Positions 32,360 through 40,458 of a DNA stretch of 64,000 nt are shown here, piece after piece (the first letter of the stretch is position 1; each line of letters opens with the position of its first letter). The position numbers were made by a program, and so were the translations under genes. The DNA lies in NCBI GenBank assembly GCA_902786265.1, contig CADACE010000017.1, forward strand, positions 1-64,000, read 5' to 3'. Source of the DNA: an uncultured Chloroflexota bacterium (GTDB lineage: Bacteria > Chloroflexota > Anaerolineae > Anaerolineales > Anaerolineaceae). Below the pieces are notes generated by a model. The model was not told the origin of the DNA. It was given only the letters and a program-made list of their open reading frames with translations, and did not search any database.

Positions 32360-34822
32360 ATGAGTATCAGACAGGAGATCTATGAAAAACTCGTTGAACG
32401 GGCTTCCCAGCTTTTCGGAAAGAGCCCGGCAGAGTTTTCCGAAGATACCCGCTTCGTGGAGGACTGCAACGCGAAATCGACACAGTACTCCCAGATCACC
32501 ACTTTTCTTGAGGATGAATTTGACACGGAAATCCCGTTCATGTCCTTCCGCCGCCAGGCTACCTTTGGGGAAGCTGTGGATTATGTGTTGACGGAATGCC
32601 TTGGTGAAGAGGCAGAAGCGGCAGCCCCAGCAGCCGCACCGGCACCGGCTCCCGCAGCCGCGCCTGCTTCCGGACGCCGCAAGGAGATTTTCGATAAACT
32701 CGTTGAACGCGCATCCCAGCTTTTCGGAAAAGCTCCGGAATCATTCTCTGAATCGACCCGCTTTGTTGAAGACTGCAATGCGAAATCCACACAGTATTCA
32801 CAGATCACAACCTTCCTTGAAGACGAATTTGATACCGAGATCCCGTTCATGTCCTTCCGCCGTCAGGCTACCTTTGGCGAGGCGGTGGATTATGTTCTGA
32901 CGGAATGTCTGGGTGAAGAAATTGAATCCGCAGCTTCTGCTGTACCTGCCGCAGCTGCGGCTCCGGCTCCTGTTCCGGCTGCTGCCCCGGCAGCTGCGGA
33001 AGAAGTTGAATCCTCCTCCGCAAAATCAGATCATGATGATGAACTGGCTCTCCGCGAACGCTTTACCCTGCGTGAAACCTTCCAGGGTGAAGAACTGGAT
33101 GCGATCTATATGGTAGCCCGCAAACCGGTCGCAGTTGACCCGAGCGTTGACCTCGCGAACTCTGATGACCCGATGGCCCGCATGGGACAGGGGTTCTGCC
33201 CGGCATTCAACCAGCGGGTTTATGAATGCGCTCCCGGCATCCTCTGCGAACAGGATGTGCCGGTGAAGATGCGCGACGGTGTTACCATCTACTGTGACAT
33301 TTACCGTCCAAAGGATGAAAGCCAGAAATATCCTGCCATTGTCTCCTGGTCCTGGTTCGGCAAACGCCCGGGTGAAGGTATGAGCGAATGGCAGATCATG
33401 GGCGTACCGCCCCATACCGTTTCCAAATTCGCGAAATTTGAATCCCCGGATCCGATGTACTGGTGCTACCAGGGCTACGCTGTCGCGAATGTTGATGTCC
33501 GCGGCGCCGGCCACTCCGAAGGCAACGTCCACATGTTCACTCATCAGGACCGCGAAGACGGTTATGACTTCGTGGAATGGCTGGGTGTGCAGCACTGGTG
33601 CAACGGCAACGTCGGTATGGCAGGAAACTCCGGTGTAGCGATGCACCAGTGGGGTATCGCTTCCATGCAGCCGCCGCACCTGAAGTGCATCGCCCCGTGG
33701 GAATGCACCACCGATCTTTACCGCGAATCCTTCTATGAAGGCGGCGTTCCGGCTCTTTCCTTCAACAAGTTCATTTCCGCCCAGGTTACCGGGACCGGCG
33801 GCGTTGACAGCCAGGTCGACATGGCTGTGAAATATCCGCTGATGAACGGTTATTGGGAAGACAAACGCCCCGATTTCTCCAAGGTCATCTGCCCGGTTTA
33901 CCAGACAGCCGGTTTCTCTCATTTCCATCTGCGCGGTTCTGTACAGGCCTTCCGCAAAGCCAAGACCAAGCTGAAGTGGCTGCGTGCCCACCGTGATTTC
34001 GAATGGCCGGATACCTATCAGCCGGAAAATCTGGAAGATCTGAAGCGCTTCTATGACCGCTATCTGAAGGATATCCACAATGGTTGGGAAATGACCCCGC
34101 GTGTCCGTCTTGACATTATGGATGCCTATGACTGCGATTATCAGGTTCGCCGTCCGGAAAATGAATTCCCGCTCAAACGCACGGAATACAAGAAGTTCTA
34201 TTTCGATGCTTCCGACCCGAACAACCTGACCATGCGCGATGAACCGGTCTCCGTGGAAAGCTCTGTGGCTTATGACGGGAACACCGGTCAGGTCGAATTC
34301 GATATGACCTTCAATGAAGATACCGAACTTACCGGTTACATGTACCTGCATCTGTTTGTTGCTCCGGAATCCTACAACGATATGGATATGTTCGTCAACA
34401 TCCAGAAGGCCGATGCGGACGGTAACTGGATCCCGTGGTATACCCTCGATGAACCGCATCCGGGTGCCTGGGGCAAGTGCCGTATTTCCCATCGTGAACT
34501 GGACCCGAAAGAATGCCAGACGATCAAGGACCTTATGGTGCAGCCGGTCATGGCACACCGCCGTGAACTCAAAGTCCAGCCGGGTGAGATCGTCCCGGTC
34601 GATATCGAGATCGTACCGAGTGCCCGTATCTGGCATAAGGGTGAAAAACTCCGTGTTCAGATCGCCGGCCGCTACATCCGTGAAGGCTGGTTCGAACCGC
34701 TTGCCTGGGATACCGACAACCATGGCCGCCAGATCATCTACACCGGCGGACAGTACCAGTCCTTCATCCAGGTACCGGTGATCCCTCCGAAGTACAAAGC
34801 CGGAGATTACGTTTACAGATAA
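32360..34822 (+). CDS. Tandem acyl carrier domains fused to a CocE/NonD-type serine hydrolase
   Basis: This 820-residue protein has two nearly identical ACP-like domains (about 6-84 and 108-187), joined by Ala/Pro-rich linkers (85-107, 188-225), then a CocE/NonD (X-Pro dipeptidyl-peptidase S15-like) hydrolase. The proposed phosphopantetheine serines are Ser40 and Ser143, each in NAKST where classical ACPs have DSL. The hydrolase has nucleophile Ser424 (AGNSGVA), a probable catalytic His in LRAHRDFEWP (His544), and the C-terminal jelly-roll ending in RVQIAGRYI and a late NHGRQIIYTGG. CocE enzymes cleave esters or amides through an acyl-serine. Fused carrier thiols suggest transfer of the acyl group to ACP rather than water. 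AAGGAGG precedes the ATG. Genes for AcpS, Pta and an acyl kinase follow. Confidence 0.85.
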   Translation: MSIRQEIYEKLVERASQLFGKSPAEFSEDTRFVEDCNAKSTQYSQITTFLEDEFDTEIPFMSFRRQATFGEAVDYVLTECLGEEAEAAAPAAAPAPAPAAAPASGRRKEIFDKLVERASQLFGKAPESFSESTRFVEDCNAKSTQYSQITTFLEDEFDTEIPFMSFRRQATFGEAVDYVLTECLGEEIESAASAVPAAAAAPAPVPAAAPAAAEEVESSSAKSDHDDELALRERFTLRETFQGEELDAIYMVARKPVAVDPSVDLANSDDPMARMGQGFCPAFNQRVYECAPGILCEQDVPVKMRDGVTIYCDIYRPKDESQKYPAIVSWSWFGKRPGEGMSEWQIMGVPPHTVSKFAKFESPDPMYWCYQGYAVANVDVRGAGHSEGNVHMFTHQDREDGYDFVEWLGVQHWCNGNVGMAGNSGVAMHQWGIASMQPPHLKCIAPWECTTDLYRESFYEGGVPALSFNKFISAQVTGTGGVDSQVDMAVKYPLMNGYWEDKRPDFSKVICPVYQTAGFSHFHLRGSVQAFRKAKTKLKWLRAHRDFEWPDTYQPENLEDLKRFYDRYLKDIHNGWEMTPRVRLDIMDAYDCDYQVRRPENEFPLKRTEYKKFYFDASDPNNLTMRDEPVSVESSVAYDGNTGQVEFDMTFNEDTELTGYMYLHLFVAPESYNDMDMFVNIQKADADGNWIPWYTLDEPHPGAWGKCRISHRELDPKECQTIKDLMVQPVMAHRRELKVQPGEIVPVDIEIVPSARIWHKGEKLRVQIAGRYIREGWFEPLAWDTDNHGRQIIYTGGQYQSFIQVPVIPPKYKAGDYVYR

Positions 34823-34889
34823 AAACCATCCATGCCGGAACAGCTTCCGCTGCTCCGGCATGTGTACCTGACAGGGAAGGAAGTCTCTC

Positions 34890-35264
34890 ATGATCATCGG
34901 GATCGGTACGGATCTGTTGAAAAAAGACGGTATTTCAGATGCTGTCTTACAGGCCGGTGATCCGTTTCGGGAAAAAACATTCACCCGGAAGGAACTGGAT
35001 CAGGCACAGGAAAGACCGGTCCCGGGAGATTACCTTCGCTGTCGTTTTGCAGCCAAGGAAGCTGTATTCAAATCCCTTGGGGCAGATCCGGAAAGCGCCC
35101 GGCTCAATGAGATCGAGATCCTCGATGATGAGAGAGGCGCTCCGCATGTAACACTTCACGGCGCACTCAAACAGCACGCCGTCATGAAAAAGATCCATGC
35201 CGTGCATGTCAGCATCAGCTATGATGGCGATTATGCACAGGCATTCGCCATTTCTGAGGGATAA
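34890..35264 (+). CDS. Holo-ACP synthase, phosphopantetheinyl transferase (set A)
   Basis: The 124-residue protein has the AcpS layout: GIGTDLL near the start (magnesium Asp), RCRFAAKEAVFKSLG in the middle, and the C-terminal VHVSISYDGDYAQAFA. It moves 4'-phosphopantetheine from CoA to the carrier-protein serine. Its place directly after the ACP-bearing hydrolase points to those domains as its substrate. A second, distinct copy lies at 52227. Neither sits with fatty-acid synthesis genes, so both look pathway-dedicated. Confidence 0.88.
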   Translation: MIIGIGTDLLKKDGISDAVLQAGDPFREKTFTRKELDQAQERPVPGDYLRCRFAAKEAVFKSLGADPESARLNEIEILDDERGAPHVTLHGALKQHAVMKKIHAVHVSISYDGDYAQAFAISEG

Positions 35265-35293
35265 CGGTTTCGTTTCCCCGAAAGGAAAGCAAA

Positions 35294-36292
35294 ATGTCAC
35301 TTATTGAAACCCTGATCGAAAAAGCAAAACAATCTCCGAAACGTGTCGCGCTGCCCGAGTGCGAAGCTGACAAAACCCTGCTGGCTGCCCGCCGAGTCAA
35401 AGATGAAGGGATCGGTATCCCGGTCCTTGTGAACGATCCCGCGGTTATCCGGGAGACAGCTGCCCGTGTCGGTGTCAGCGTTGACGATATGGAAATCGTC
35501 GATATCGCTGATGAAGAATTCAAGGCTCAGGTCATTGCAAAATATATGGAATACCCGGCTGATAAACGCCAGCTTTCCGAAAAAGGTGCCCGCCGCAAGA
35601 TGGGCAATCCCATGTATTACGCGATGATCATGGAAGCTGCCGGTTTTGTTGACTGTACCTTCTGCGGTCACGTCAATACCACCGGAGACGTCCTGATGAC
35701 AGCCATGCAGGCGATCGGTATGCAGGATGGTGTGGATGTTCCTTCCATCTTCGCGCTCACTGAGATCCCGAATTTCAAGGGCTCTGAAGGAAATCTGCTC
35801 GCCCTTGCGGACTGCGGCCTGAACCCGGAACCGAAGGCTGATGACCTGGCATCCATCGCTATCGCCACCTGCGATAATGTCCATGCCCTGATGGGCTGGG
35901 AACCCCGCTGCGCTTTTCTGAGCTTTTCCACTCTTGGCAGCGGTACTGCCGAAAGTGTCGACAGGATCAACGAAGCGATTCGTATCGTCAAAGAACGCCG
36001 CCCGGACCTGAAGGTCGATGGTGAATTCCAGCTCGACACAGCTGTCGTTCCTGAAGTTGCGGCCAAAAAGGTGAAGAAAGAAAGTGAAGTCGCTGGAAAA
36101 GCCAATGTCCTGATTTTCCCGGATCTCAGCGCTGCCAATATCGGCATCAAGATGATCCAGATTTTTGCCGGCGGAAAAGGATACGGTCATACGCTTTCCG
36201 GCTTCAACAAACCGGTCGCTGACTCTTCCCGCGGCTCTTCTGTTGAAGAGATCGTCGGGGATATCGCGATGGTGATCATCGCTGCAAAATAG
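35294..36292 (+). CDS. Phosphate acyltransferase, Pta/Ptb family (set A)
   Basis: The 332-residue protein belongs to the phosphate acetyl/butyryltransferase family: LPECEADKTLLAARR, VDCTFCGHVNTTGDVL, FLSFSTLGSGTAESVDRINEA, DGEFQLDTAVVPEVAAKK, VAGKANVLIFPDLSAANIG and the final NKPVADSSRGSSVEEIVGD. Its full length and end are Pta-like. The family converts acyl-CoA and phosphate into acyl phosphate. Here the neighbours (ACPs, AcpS) raise the possibility that acyl-ACP is used, as PlsX does in lipid synthesis. The acyl chain is not identifiable. A paralogue is at 51221. Confidence 0.88.
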   Translation: MSLIETLIEKAKQSPKRVALPECEADKTLLAARRVKDEGIGIPVLVNDPAVIRETAARVGVSVDDMEIVDIADEEFKAQVIAKYMEYPADKRQLSEKGARRKMGNPMYYAMIMEAAGFVDCTFCGHVNTTGDVLMTAMQAIGMQDGVDVPSIFALTEIPNFKGSEGNLLALADCGLNPEPKADDLASIAIATCDNVHALMGWEPRCAFLSFSTLGSGTAESVDRINEAIRIVKERRPDLKVDGEFQLDTAVVPEVAAKKVKKESEVAGKANVLIFPDLSAANIGIKMIQIFAGGKGYGHTLSGFNKPVADSSRGSSVEEIVGDIAMVIIAAK

Positions 36293-36338
36293 GAATCGTT
36301 TGAGATCTGACGGATAGAAAAGAAAGGAGCAAGCCTTA

Positions 36339-37451
36339 ATGGGATATAAAATTTTTACTCTGAGCCCCGGTTCAACTTCGACAAAACTCGCTGTTTTTGA
36401 CGGCGAAGAAAGAATTTTCAAAGCCAATGTTCAGCATGACCCGGAAGTTTTGAAAACTTTTGCCCGTGTCAGTGAACAAAAGCCTTATCGTGTTCAGACC
36501 ATCCTTGACGAACTGGAAAAAGCCGGCATCAGCATCTCCGAAATGGATGCCTTCGCAGCTTACTCCGGCGGACTGGTCTCTACGCCCGGCGGTATTTTCC
36601 CGGTCAATGATAAGATCCTGGACGACTGCACTTCGGGCCGTCTGATGGAACATCCCGCTATTCTCGGTGCGCAGATCATCGACGCCTTTGCCAAAGAAGT
36701 CGGCAAACCCGCTTATTTGGTGAACCCTCCGGATGTGGATGAATTTGATGACGTTGCCAGAGTCACCGGGATCAAAGGCGTTTACCGTGAATCCCATGTC
36801 CATGTTCTGAACCAGAAGGAAGTTGCCATGCGGGCAGCCAAAGAACTGGGCAAGAAGTATGAAGAATGCAATTTCGTTGTCTGCCATGTGGGCGGCGGTA
36901 CATCTATTACAGCCCAGAAACAGGGACGGATCGTTGACGCCAATGACGTGCTGAATGGTGATGGTCCGATGGCTCCGAACCGATCCGGTTATGTCCCGCT
37001 TATGCCGGTCGTCAAGATGTGCTATTCCGGAAAATACAGTCTGGATGACATGAAGAAGAAAATTTCAAAGACCGGCGGTCTGCTGGGACTTCTCGGCACC
37101 GACAACATGCTGGAGATCGAGCAGAGGATCGCAGCCGGTGACAAATGGGCTGAACTGGTTTACAACAATTTTGCCTACCAGCTGGCGAAATACATCGGCT
37201 CTTACGCCTGTGTTCTCGAGGGTAAGGTGGATGCGGTCGTTATGACCGGCGGTGTTTCCAACGATGAAGACTTCATCGCAAATGTGAAGAAGTATGCCGG
37301 ATGGGTTGCTCCTTTCATTGTCTATGGCGGTGACTTTGAGATGGAAGCTCTGGCTTCCGGTGCCATCCGCGCACTGACCGGTGAAGAAGAAACCAAAGAA
37401 TACACCGGTGTTCCGGTCTGGACCGGTTTCGACTTTGAACCGAAGGAGTAA
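36339..37451 (+). CDS. buk: Butyrate kinase-family acyl kinase (set A)
   Basis: The 370-residue protein is a member of the acetate/butyrate kinase (ASKHA) family: SPGSTSTKLAVF (phosphate 1 loop), HPAILGAQIIDAFAKEVGKPAYLVNPPDVDEFDDVARVTG, VVCHVGGGTSITA, and DAVVMTGGVSNDEDF. It makes ATP and a free acid from acyl phosphate and ADP. It directly follows the phosphate acyltransferase, as in butyrate fermentation operons. Actual specificity could be butyrate, isobutyrate, propionate or another short acid. A paralogue lies at 47833. Confidence 0.92.
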   Translation: MGYKIFTLSPGSTSTKLAVFDGEERIFKANVQHDPEVLKTFARVSEQKPYRVQTILDELEKAGISISEMDAFAAYSGGLVSTPGGIFPVNDKILDDCTSGRLMEHPAILGAQIIDAFAKEVGKPAYLVNPPDVDEFDDVARVTGIKGVYRESHVHVLNQKEVAMRAAKELGKKYEECNFVVCHVGGGTSITAQKQGRIVDANDVLNGDGPMAPNRSGYVPLMPVVKMCYSGKYSLDDMKKKISKTGGLLGLLGTDNMLEIEQRIAAGDKWAELVYNNFAYQLAKYIGSYACVLEGKVDAVVMTGGVSNDEDFIANVKKYAGWVAPFIVYGGDFEMEALASGAIRALTGEEETKEYTGVPVWTGFDFEPKE

Positions 37452-37453
37452 GC

Positions 37454-38431
37454 ATGGCAAGACGGGAACGGCTGTGTCCTGAAATCACAGACCCTCAGCT
37501 CAGGGGCTTTTTGGACATGCTCCCGGATCTTCGTGCCTTTAACTCGGGGCTGGTCCTGTCGCAAAAGCGTTTTGCCGAAACGACTGAGTTTTCTTTACCC
37601 GGCCGTAAGATCTCTGTATGTTTTCACCGGGCGAAGGATGCGCAGGGAAATGATATCCCCGGTGCGCGTCCGGTGCTTTTTGAATATCATGGCGGCGGAT
37701 TTATGCTGGGCGATGCTGAAAAGACGGATGCCCTGTGTGAACGGATCGCAAGAGATTTAGGCATTCATGTCGTCGGTGTGAATTACCGCCTGGCTCCGGA
37801 AAATCCTTTTCCCGCGGCTGTAAAGGATGCCTATCAGGTGATTCGCCGCATGCGGCAGTATGCTTCGGAATACGGGATCGATCCGGACCGGATGGCTGTG
37901 ATGGGATACTCAGCCGGAGCCACACTCAGCACCGCGGCTGCCATGCAGGCCGTGCTGAACGGTGAATTTGCGCTGAAAGCCCAGGTGCTGCACTATCCGT
38001 ATCTGGATGCTGTTCATCTTCCGGATGAAAAAAAGCATTATGACTGCGATATGGCACCCGAAGTGATGAAAGCCTTCACACTGCTTTATTCCACGGAAGA
38101 AGAGCGGAAGAATTCCTATGTTTCTCCGGTCTGCGCGTCTGCCGATGAACTGCGGGGCTGCGCGCCGGCACTGATCCTGCCCGCGGAAAGGGATTCCCTG
38201 AAGGAGGAAGGACTGCTGTACGCACAGCATCTGCGGGATGCGGGCGTGGAAGTGAAGGTTCAGGTGATGGATGCCATGCACCACGGTTATGTGGAAGACG
38301 CTGCCAATGAAGAAGCATATGCTGCCACTCCCGCGGAAGTCCGGAAGACACATGATCCGTCTTTCCGGCAGCAGGCTGATCACGCGATCCAATTAACGGA
38401 GGAATTTCTGAAAGAGAAATTCGCATTGTGA
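37454..38431 (+). CDS. Alpha/beta hydrolase, HSL-like esterase (set A)
   Basis: The 325-residue protein has the HSL-family YHGGGFMLGD oxyanion motif, VNYRLAPENPFPAAVKDAY, nucleophile serine in MGYSAGATLS, Asp in PAERDSL and His in AMHHGYVED. It starts two bases after the kinase stop, with its AAGGAG overlapping that gene's end, so it is part of the operon. It may open ester substrates or recycle acyl-carrier esters or thioesters. Confidence 0.9.
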   Translation: MARRERLCPEITDPQLRGFLDMLPDLRAFNSGLVLSQKRFAETTEFSLPGRKISVCFHRAKDAQGNDIPGARPVLFEYHGGGFMLGDAEKTDALCERIARDLGIHVVGVNYRLAPENPFPAAVKDAYQVIRRMRQYASEYGIDPDRMAVMGYSAGATLSTAAAMQAVLNGEFALKAQVLHYPYLDAVHLPDEKKHYDCDMAPEVMKAFTLLYSTEEERKNSYVSPVCASADELRGCAPALILPAERDSLKEEGLLYAQHLRDAGVEVKVQVMDAMHHGYVEDAANEEAYAATPAEVRKTHDPSFRQQADHAIQLTEEFLKEKFAL

Positions 38432-38549
38432 AATAAAACAACAAGATGATGTACCTCCGTGTCATCGATTCGGAAAAGTGAGAAAAGTACAGTTACAGGT
38501 ACTTATTATCAGGTTTTGTTATTGATAAATTTTGTAGTGAGGAGATTTT

Positions 38550-39491
38550 ATGAAAATTTTAGGTATTTCTTCCGGAACCCTTAATGGTTCCAACGACTCC
38601 ATGTGCAAGGAAGGTTTGATGGGGGCACAGGAAGCCGGAGCTGAGATTGAATTCATCAATCTGCACAAACTGGATATCAAGCACTGCACCGGTTGTATCG
38701 CCTGCGTGAAATCCATCATGAGCGGCCGCGGCCGGACCTGCGCCCTCAAAGATGACTTCCTCTGGCTGCTGGATAAAATGCTGGATGCCGATGGTATTCT
38801 GATGGTCTCCCCGATTTTTGAAAACGGTGTTCCGGGTATCGTTCACACCGTTTGCGACCGCTTTGGCCCCTCCATGGACCGCGGCAATCTGGTGATCGCT
38901 GATATGCTCTCAAAGGAACACGGCGGTCCGGGTGTTGATCCGAGACTTCTGAAAGATAAGGTGATTTCCTTCATGGCCGTCGGCGGTTCTGACTGGGGTT
39001 CTCTGGTACAGATGGACCATGGCATGGTCGCGATGAGCCCGATGTGGAAGATCATTGACAATGACAAGTTCCAGTGGTCCAAGACCATCCTGATGGATGA
39101 CGCCGCTCTTGCCCGCGCGCATCAGATCGGTATCAACCTCGCGAACGCGGCGAAAGATATCGAACATGCCACATGGCAGGGTCCCGAAGGTGTCTGCCCG
39201 CACTGCCACACCAATAACTTCTACATCGAACCGGGTACCACCCACGCGATCTGCGGCCTTTGCGGTATGGAAGGCGAACTGGAAGTCAAAGATGGCGCGA
39301 TCCGCATCGTTTATGCTGAAGAAGAATACGCAAAAGCCCATGACACCATGTCCGGAAAGATGGCCCATGGTAAGGATATTCAGGTAAATGAAGGCCGATT
39401 GGCTGAGCTGCAGAAGAACAGCGAAGAATTCAAAGCCCGCAAGGCCAAGTATCGTGACTTCATTAAACCGTCTGTGCCGGAAAAAGCATAA
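38550..39491 (+). CDS. Flavodoxin-fold Fe-S flavoprotein with zinc-ribbon tail (set A)
   Basis: The 313-residue protein starts as an NADPH-dependent FMN reductase/iron-sulfur flavoprotein: MKILGISSGTLNGSNDSM binds FMN phosphate, and Cys46-x2-Cys49-x2-Cys52-x11-Cys64 can bind a 4Fe-4S cluster. A second part (about 214-240) has a rubredoxin-like or zinc-ribbon motif, CPHCH and CGLCG (Cys216, 219, 235, 238), and a C-terminal charged helix follows. It is a cytoplasmic electron carrier or small-molecule reductase. Its paralogue at 42412 has the same added ribbon. Both copies adjoin a 4-helix membrane protein gene. Confidence 0.82.
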   Translation: MKILGISSGTLNGSNDSMCKEGLMGAQEAGAEIEFINLHKLDIKHCTGCIACVKSIMSGRGRTCALKDDFLWLLDKMLDADGILMVSPIFENGVPGIVHTVCDRFGPSMDRGNLVIADMLSKEHGGPGVDPRLLKDKVISFMAVGGSDWGSLVQMDHGMVAMSPMWKIIDNDKFQWSKTILMDDAALARAHQIGINLANAAKDIEHATWQGPEGVCPHCHTNNFYIEPGTTHAICGLCGMEGELEVKDGAIRIVYAEEEYAKAHDTMSGKMAHGKDIQVNEGRLAELQKNSEEFKARKAKYRDFIKPSVPEKA

Positions 39492-39521
39492 ACGGAAATA
39501 ATTAATAAAGGGGAAAATAAA

Positions 39522-39965
39522 ATGCAAAAACCGAGTGCAAAATGGATTATTATCTTTAATGTGGTTCTGTGTGTGCCGATGGCCATCATTATGTCGATTT
39601 CGGCGGCCCTTCTTGCCCACCAGCCACTTGTGTTTTCAAAGCTGCTGCCGAATATGCTGATAGCTTTCTGTCTGGCGGTCCTGATCAACATTATTCTGCC
39701 TATCCCGAAAATCCAGGACGGGTTCGCAAAGCTGTTCAAACTGGATCCACACAGCCTCCCCGGTGTTCTCGTCGGCAGTATCCCGGTATGTCTGATCTTC
39801 ACGGTCGGCGTTGGTCTGCCGCTGTCCTGGTGGAATGTAAGAATGGCTCCGGCTTTCTTATTCGCTTTCCTGGATACATTCATCCCGCTGTACATCATTC
39901 TCTATATTGTCGCTTTCATCATGACACCGATCGCCATGAAGGCTGCGAACAACGCCTGCAAATAA
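39522..39965 (+). CDS. Four-helix membrane protein, DUF2798-like tandem (set A)
   Basis: The 147-residue protein has four predicted membrane helices arranged as two similar hairpins (about 8-65 and 80-143). Each hairpin ends in a proline-containing helix and a basic tail, as in DUF2798. No catalytic motif is seen. It ends set A, 30 bases after the flavoprotein. A divergent relative sits beside the second flavoprotein (41836). The constant pairing suggests that it docks or serves the flavoprotein at the membrane. The DUF assignment is tentative. Confidence 0.6.
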   Translation: MQKPSAKWIIIFNVVLCVPMAIIMSISAALLAHQPLVFSKLLPNMLIAFCLAVLINIILPIPKIQDGFAKLFKLDPHSLPGVLVGSIPVCLIFTVGVGLPLSWWNVRMAPAFLFAFLDTFIPLYIILYIVAFIMTPIAMKAANNACK

Positions 39966-39986
39966 AATCTGCAATTAGAAACGGAA

Positions 39987-40019
39987 AAGGCCTCGCTCAA
40001 AAGGGCGAGGCCTTATTTT
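39987..40019 (+). terminator. Terminator ending gene set A
   Basis: AAGGCCTCGC (39987-39996) and GCGAGGCCTT (40005-40014) form a perfect 10-bp stem followed by ATTTTA. Confidence 0.88.
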
Positions 40020-40092
40020 AATACTCCTGTCAATTACCTGAATATCACAGGATGCTGTTATTTGTAGGTGTTCTTCATCAACCCTCTGAATT

Positions 40093-40458
40093 TCAGAATA
40101 ACCCGTTGTCATGTTTCGGAACAATTCCGCCGACATCGTGTTCGACGCAGTCCCAGTGTTCACAAAGCTTTCCGTTTTCCAGCCGATACAGATCGAACAC
40201 CTTATTGATCATACCGTTTGCCAGTGTGCATTTAAAAAATACACAGACCAGATCACCTTCCTCCATAATGCTGCGGATCTCCATATGCGGTTTCATGGCC
40301 AGAAATTTTTCCGCGAACTTCAGAAATCCCTTTTTCCCGGTTTCCGTATTCGGATTGTGCTGGATATAATCATCGGCCATATAGGCATCGATGTTGGAGA
40401 CATCCCAGCCGTTGAAGACTTCTTCATAAAACTTCAGAACGATTTCTTTGTTAGTCAT
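40093..40458 (-). CDS. SnoaL-like/NTF2-fold protein
   Basis: The 121-residue protein fits the SnoaL-like polyketide cyclase or ester-cyclase branch of the NTF2 fold: FYEEVFNGWDVSNIDAYMADDYIQHNP, then a central beta sheet with GDLVCVFFKCTLANG and a final KLCEHWDCVEHD. Members include cyclases, dehydratases such as bile-acid BaiE, and ligand-binding proteins. Its start overlaps the AraC stop by four bases (ATGA), so the two are translationally coupled. It may process or sense the pathway's substrate. Confidence 0.82.
   Translation of the reverse strand: MTNKEIVLKFYEEVFNGWDVSNIDAYMADDYIQHNPNTETGKKGFLKFAEKFLAMKPHMEIRSIMEEGDLVCVFFKCTLANGMINKVFDLYRLENGKLCEHWDCVEHDVGGIVPKHDNGLF

Noticed and set aside
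32375-32920. The tandem ACP domains as an assembly or duplication artefact
   Set aside because: The two DNA copies differ at many synonymous positions and are joined by different linkers, so they are real and not recent.
33026-34984. A 652-codon open frame on the minus strand opposite the ACP-hydrolase gene
   Set aside because: The plus strand has two recognised domain families with catalytic residues and a strong ribosome binding site. The antisense frame has no recognisable domains and follows from codon bias of the real gene.
35297-36427. A long minus-strand frame opposite the first phosphate acyltransferase
   Set aside because: Antisense shadow without recognisable content.
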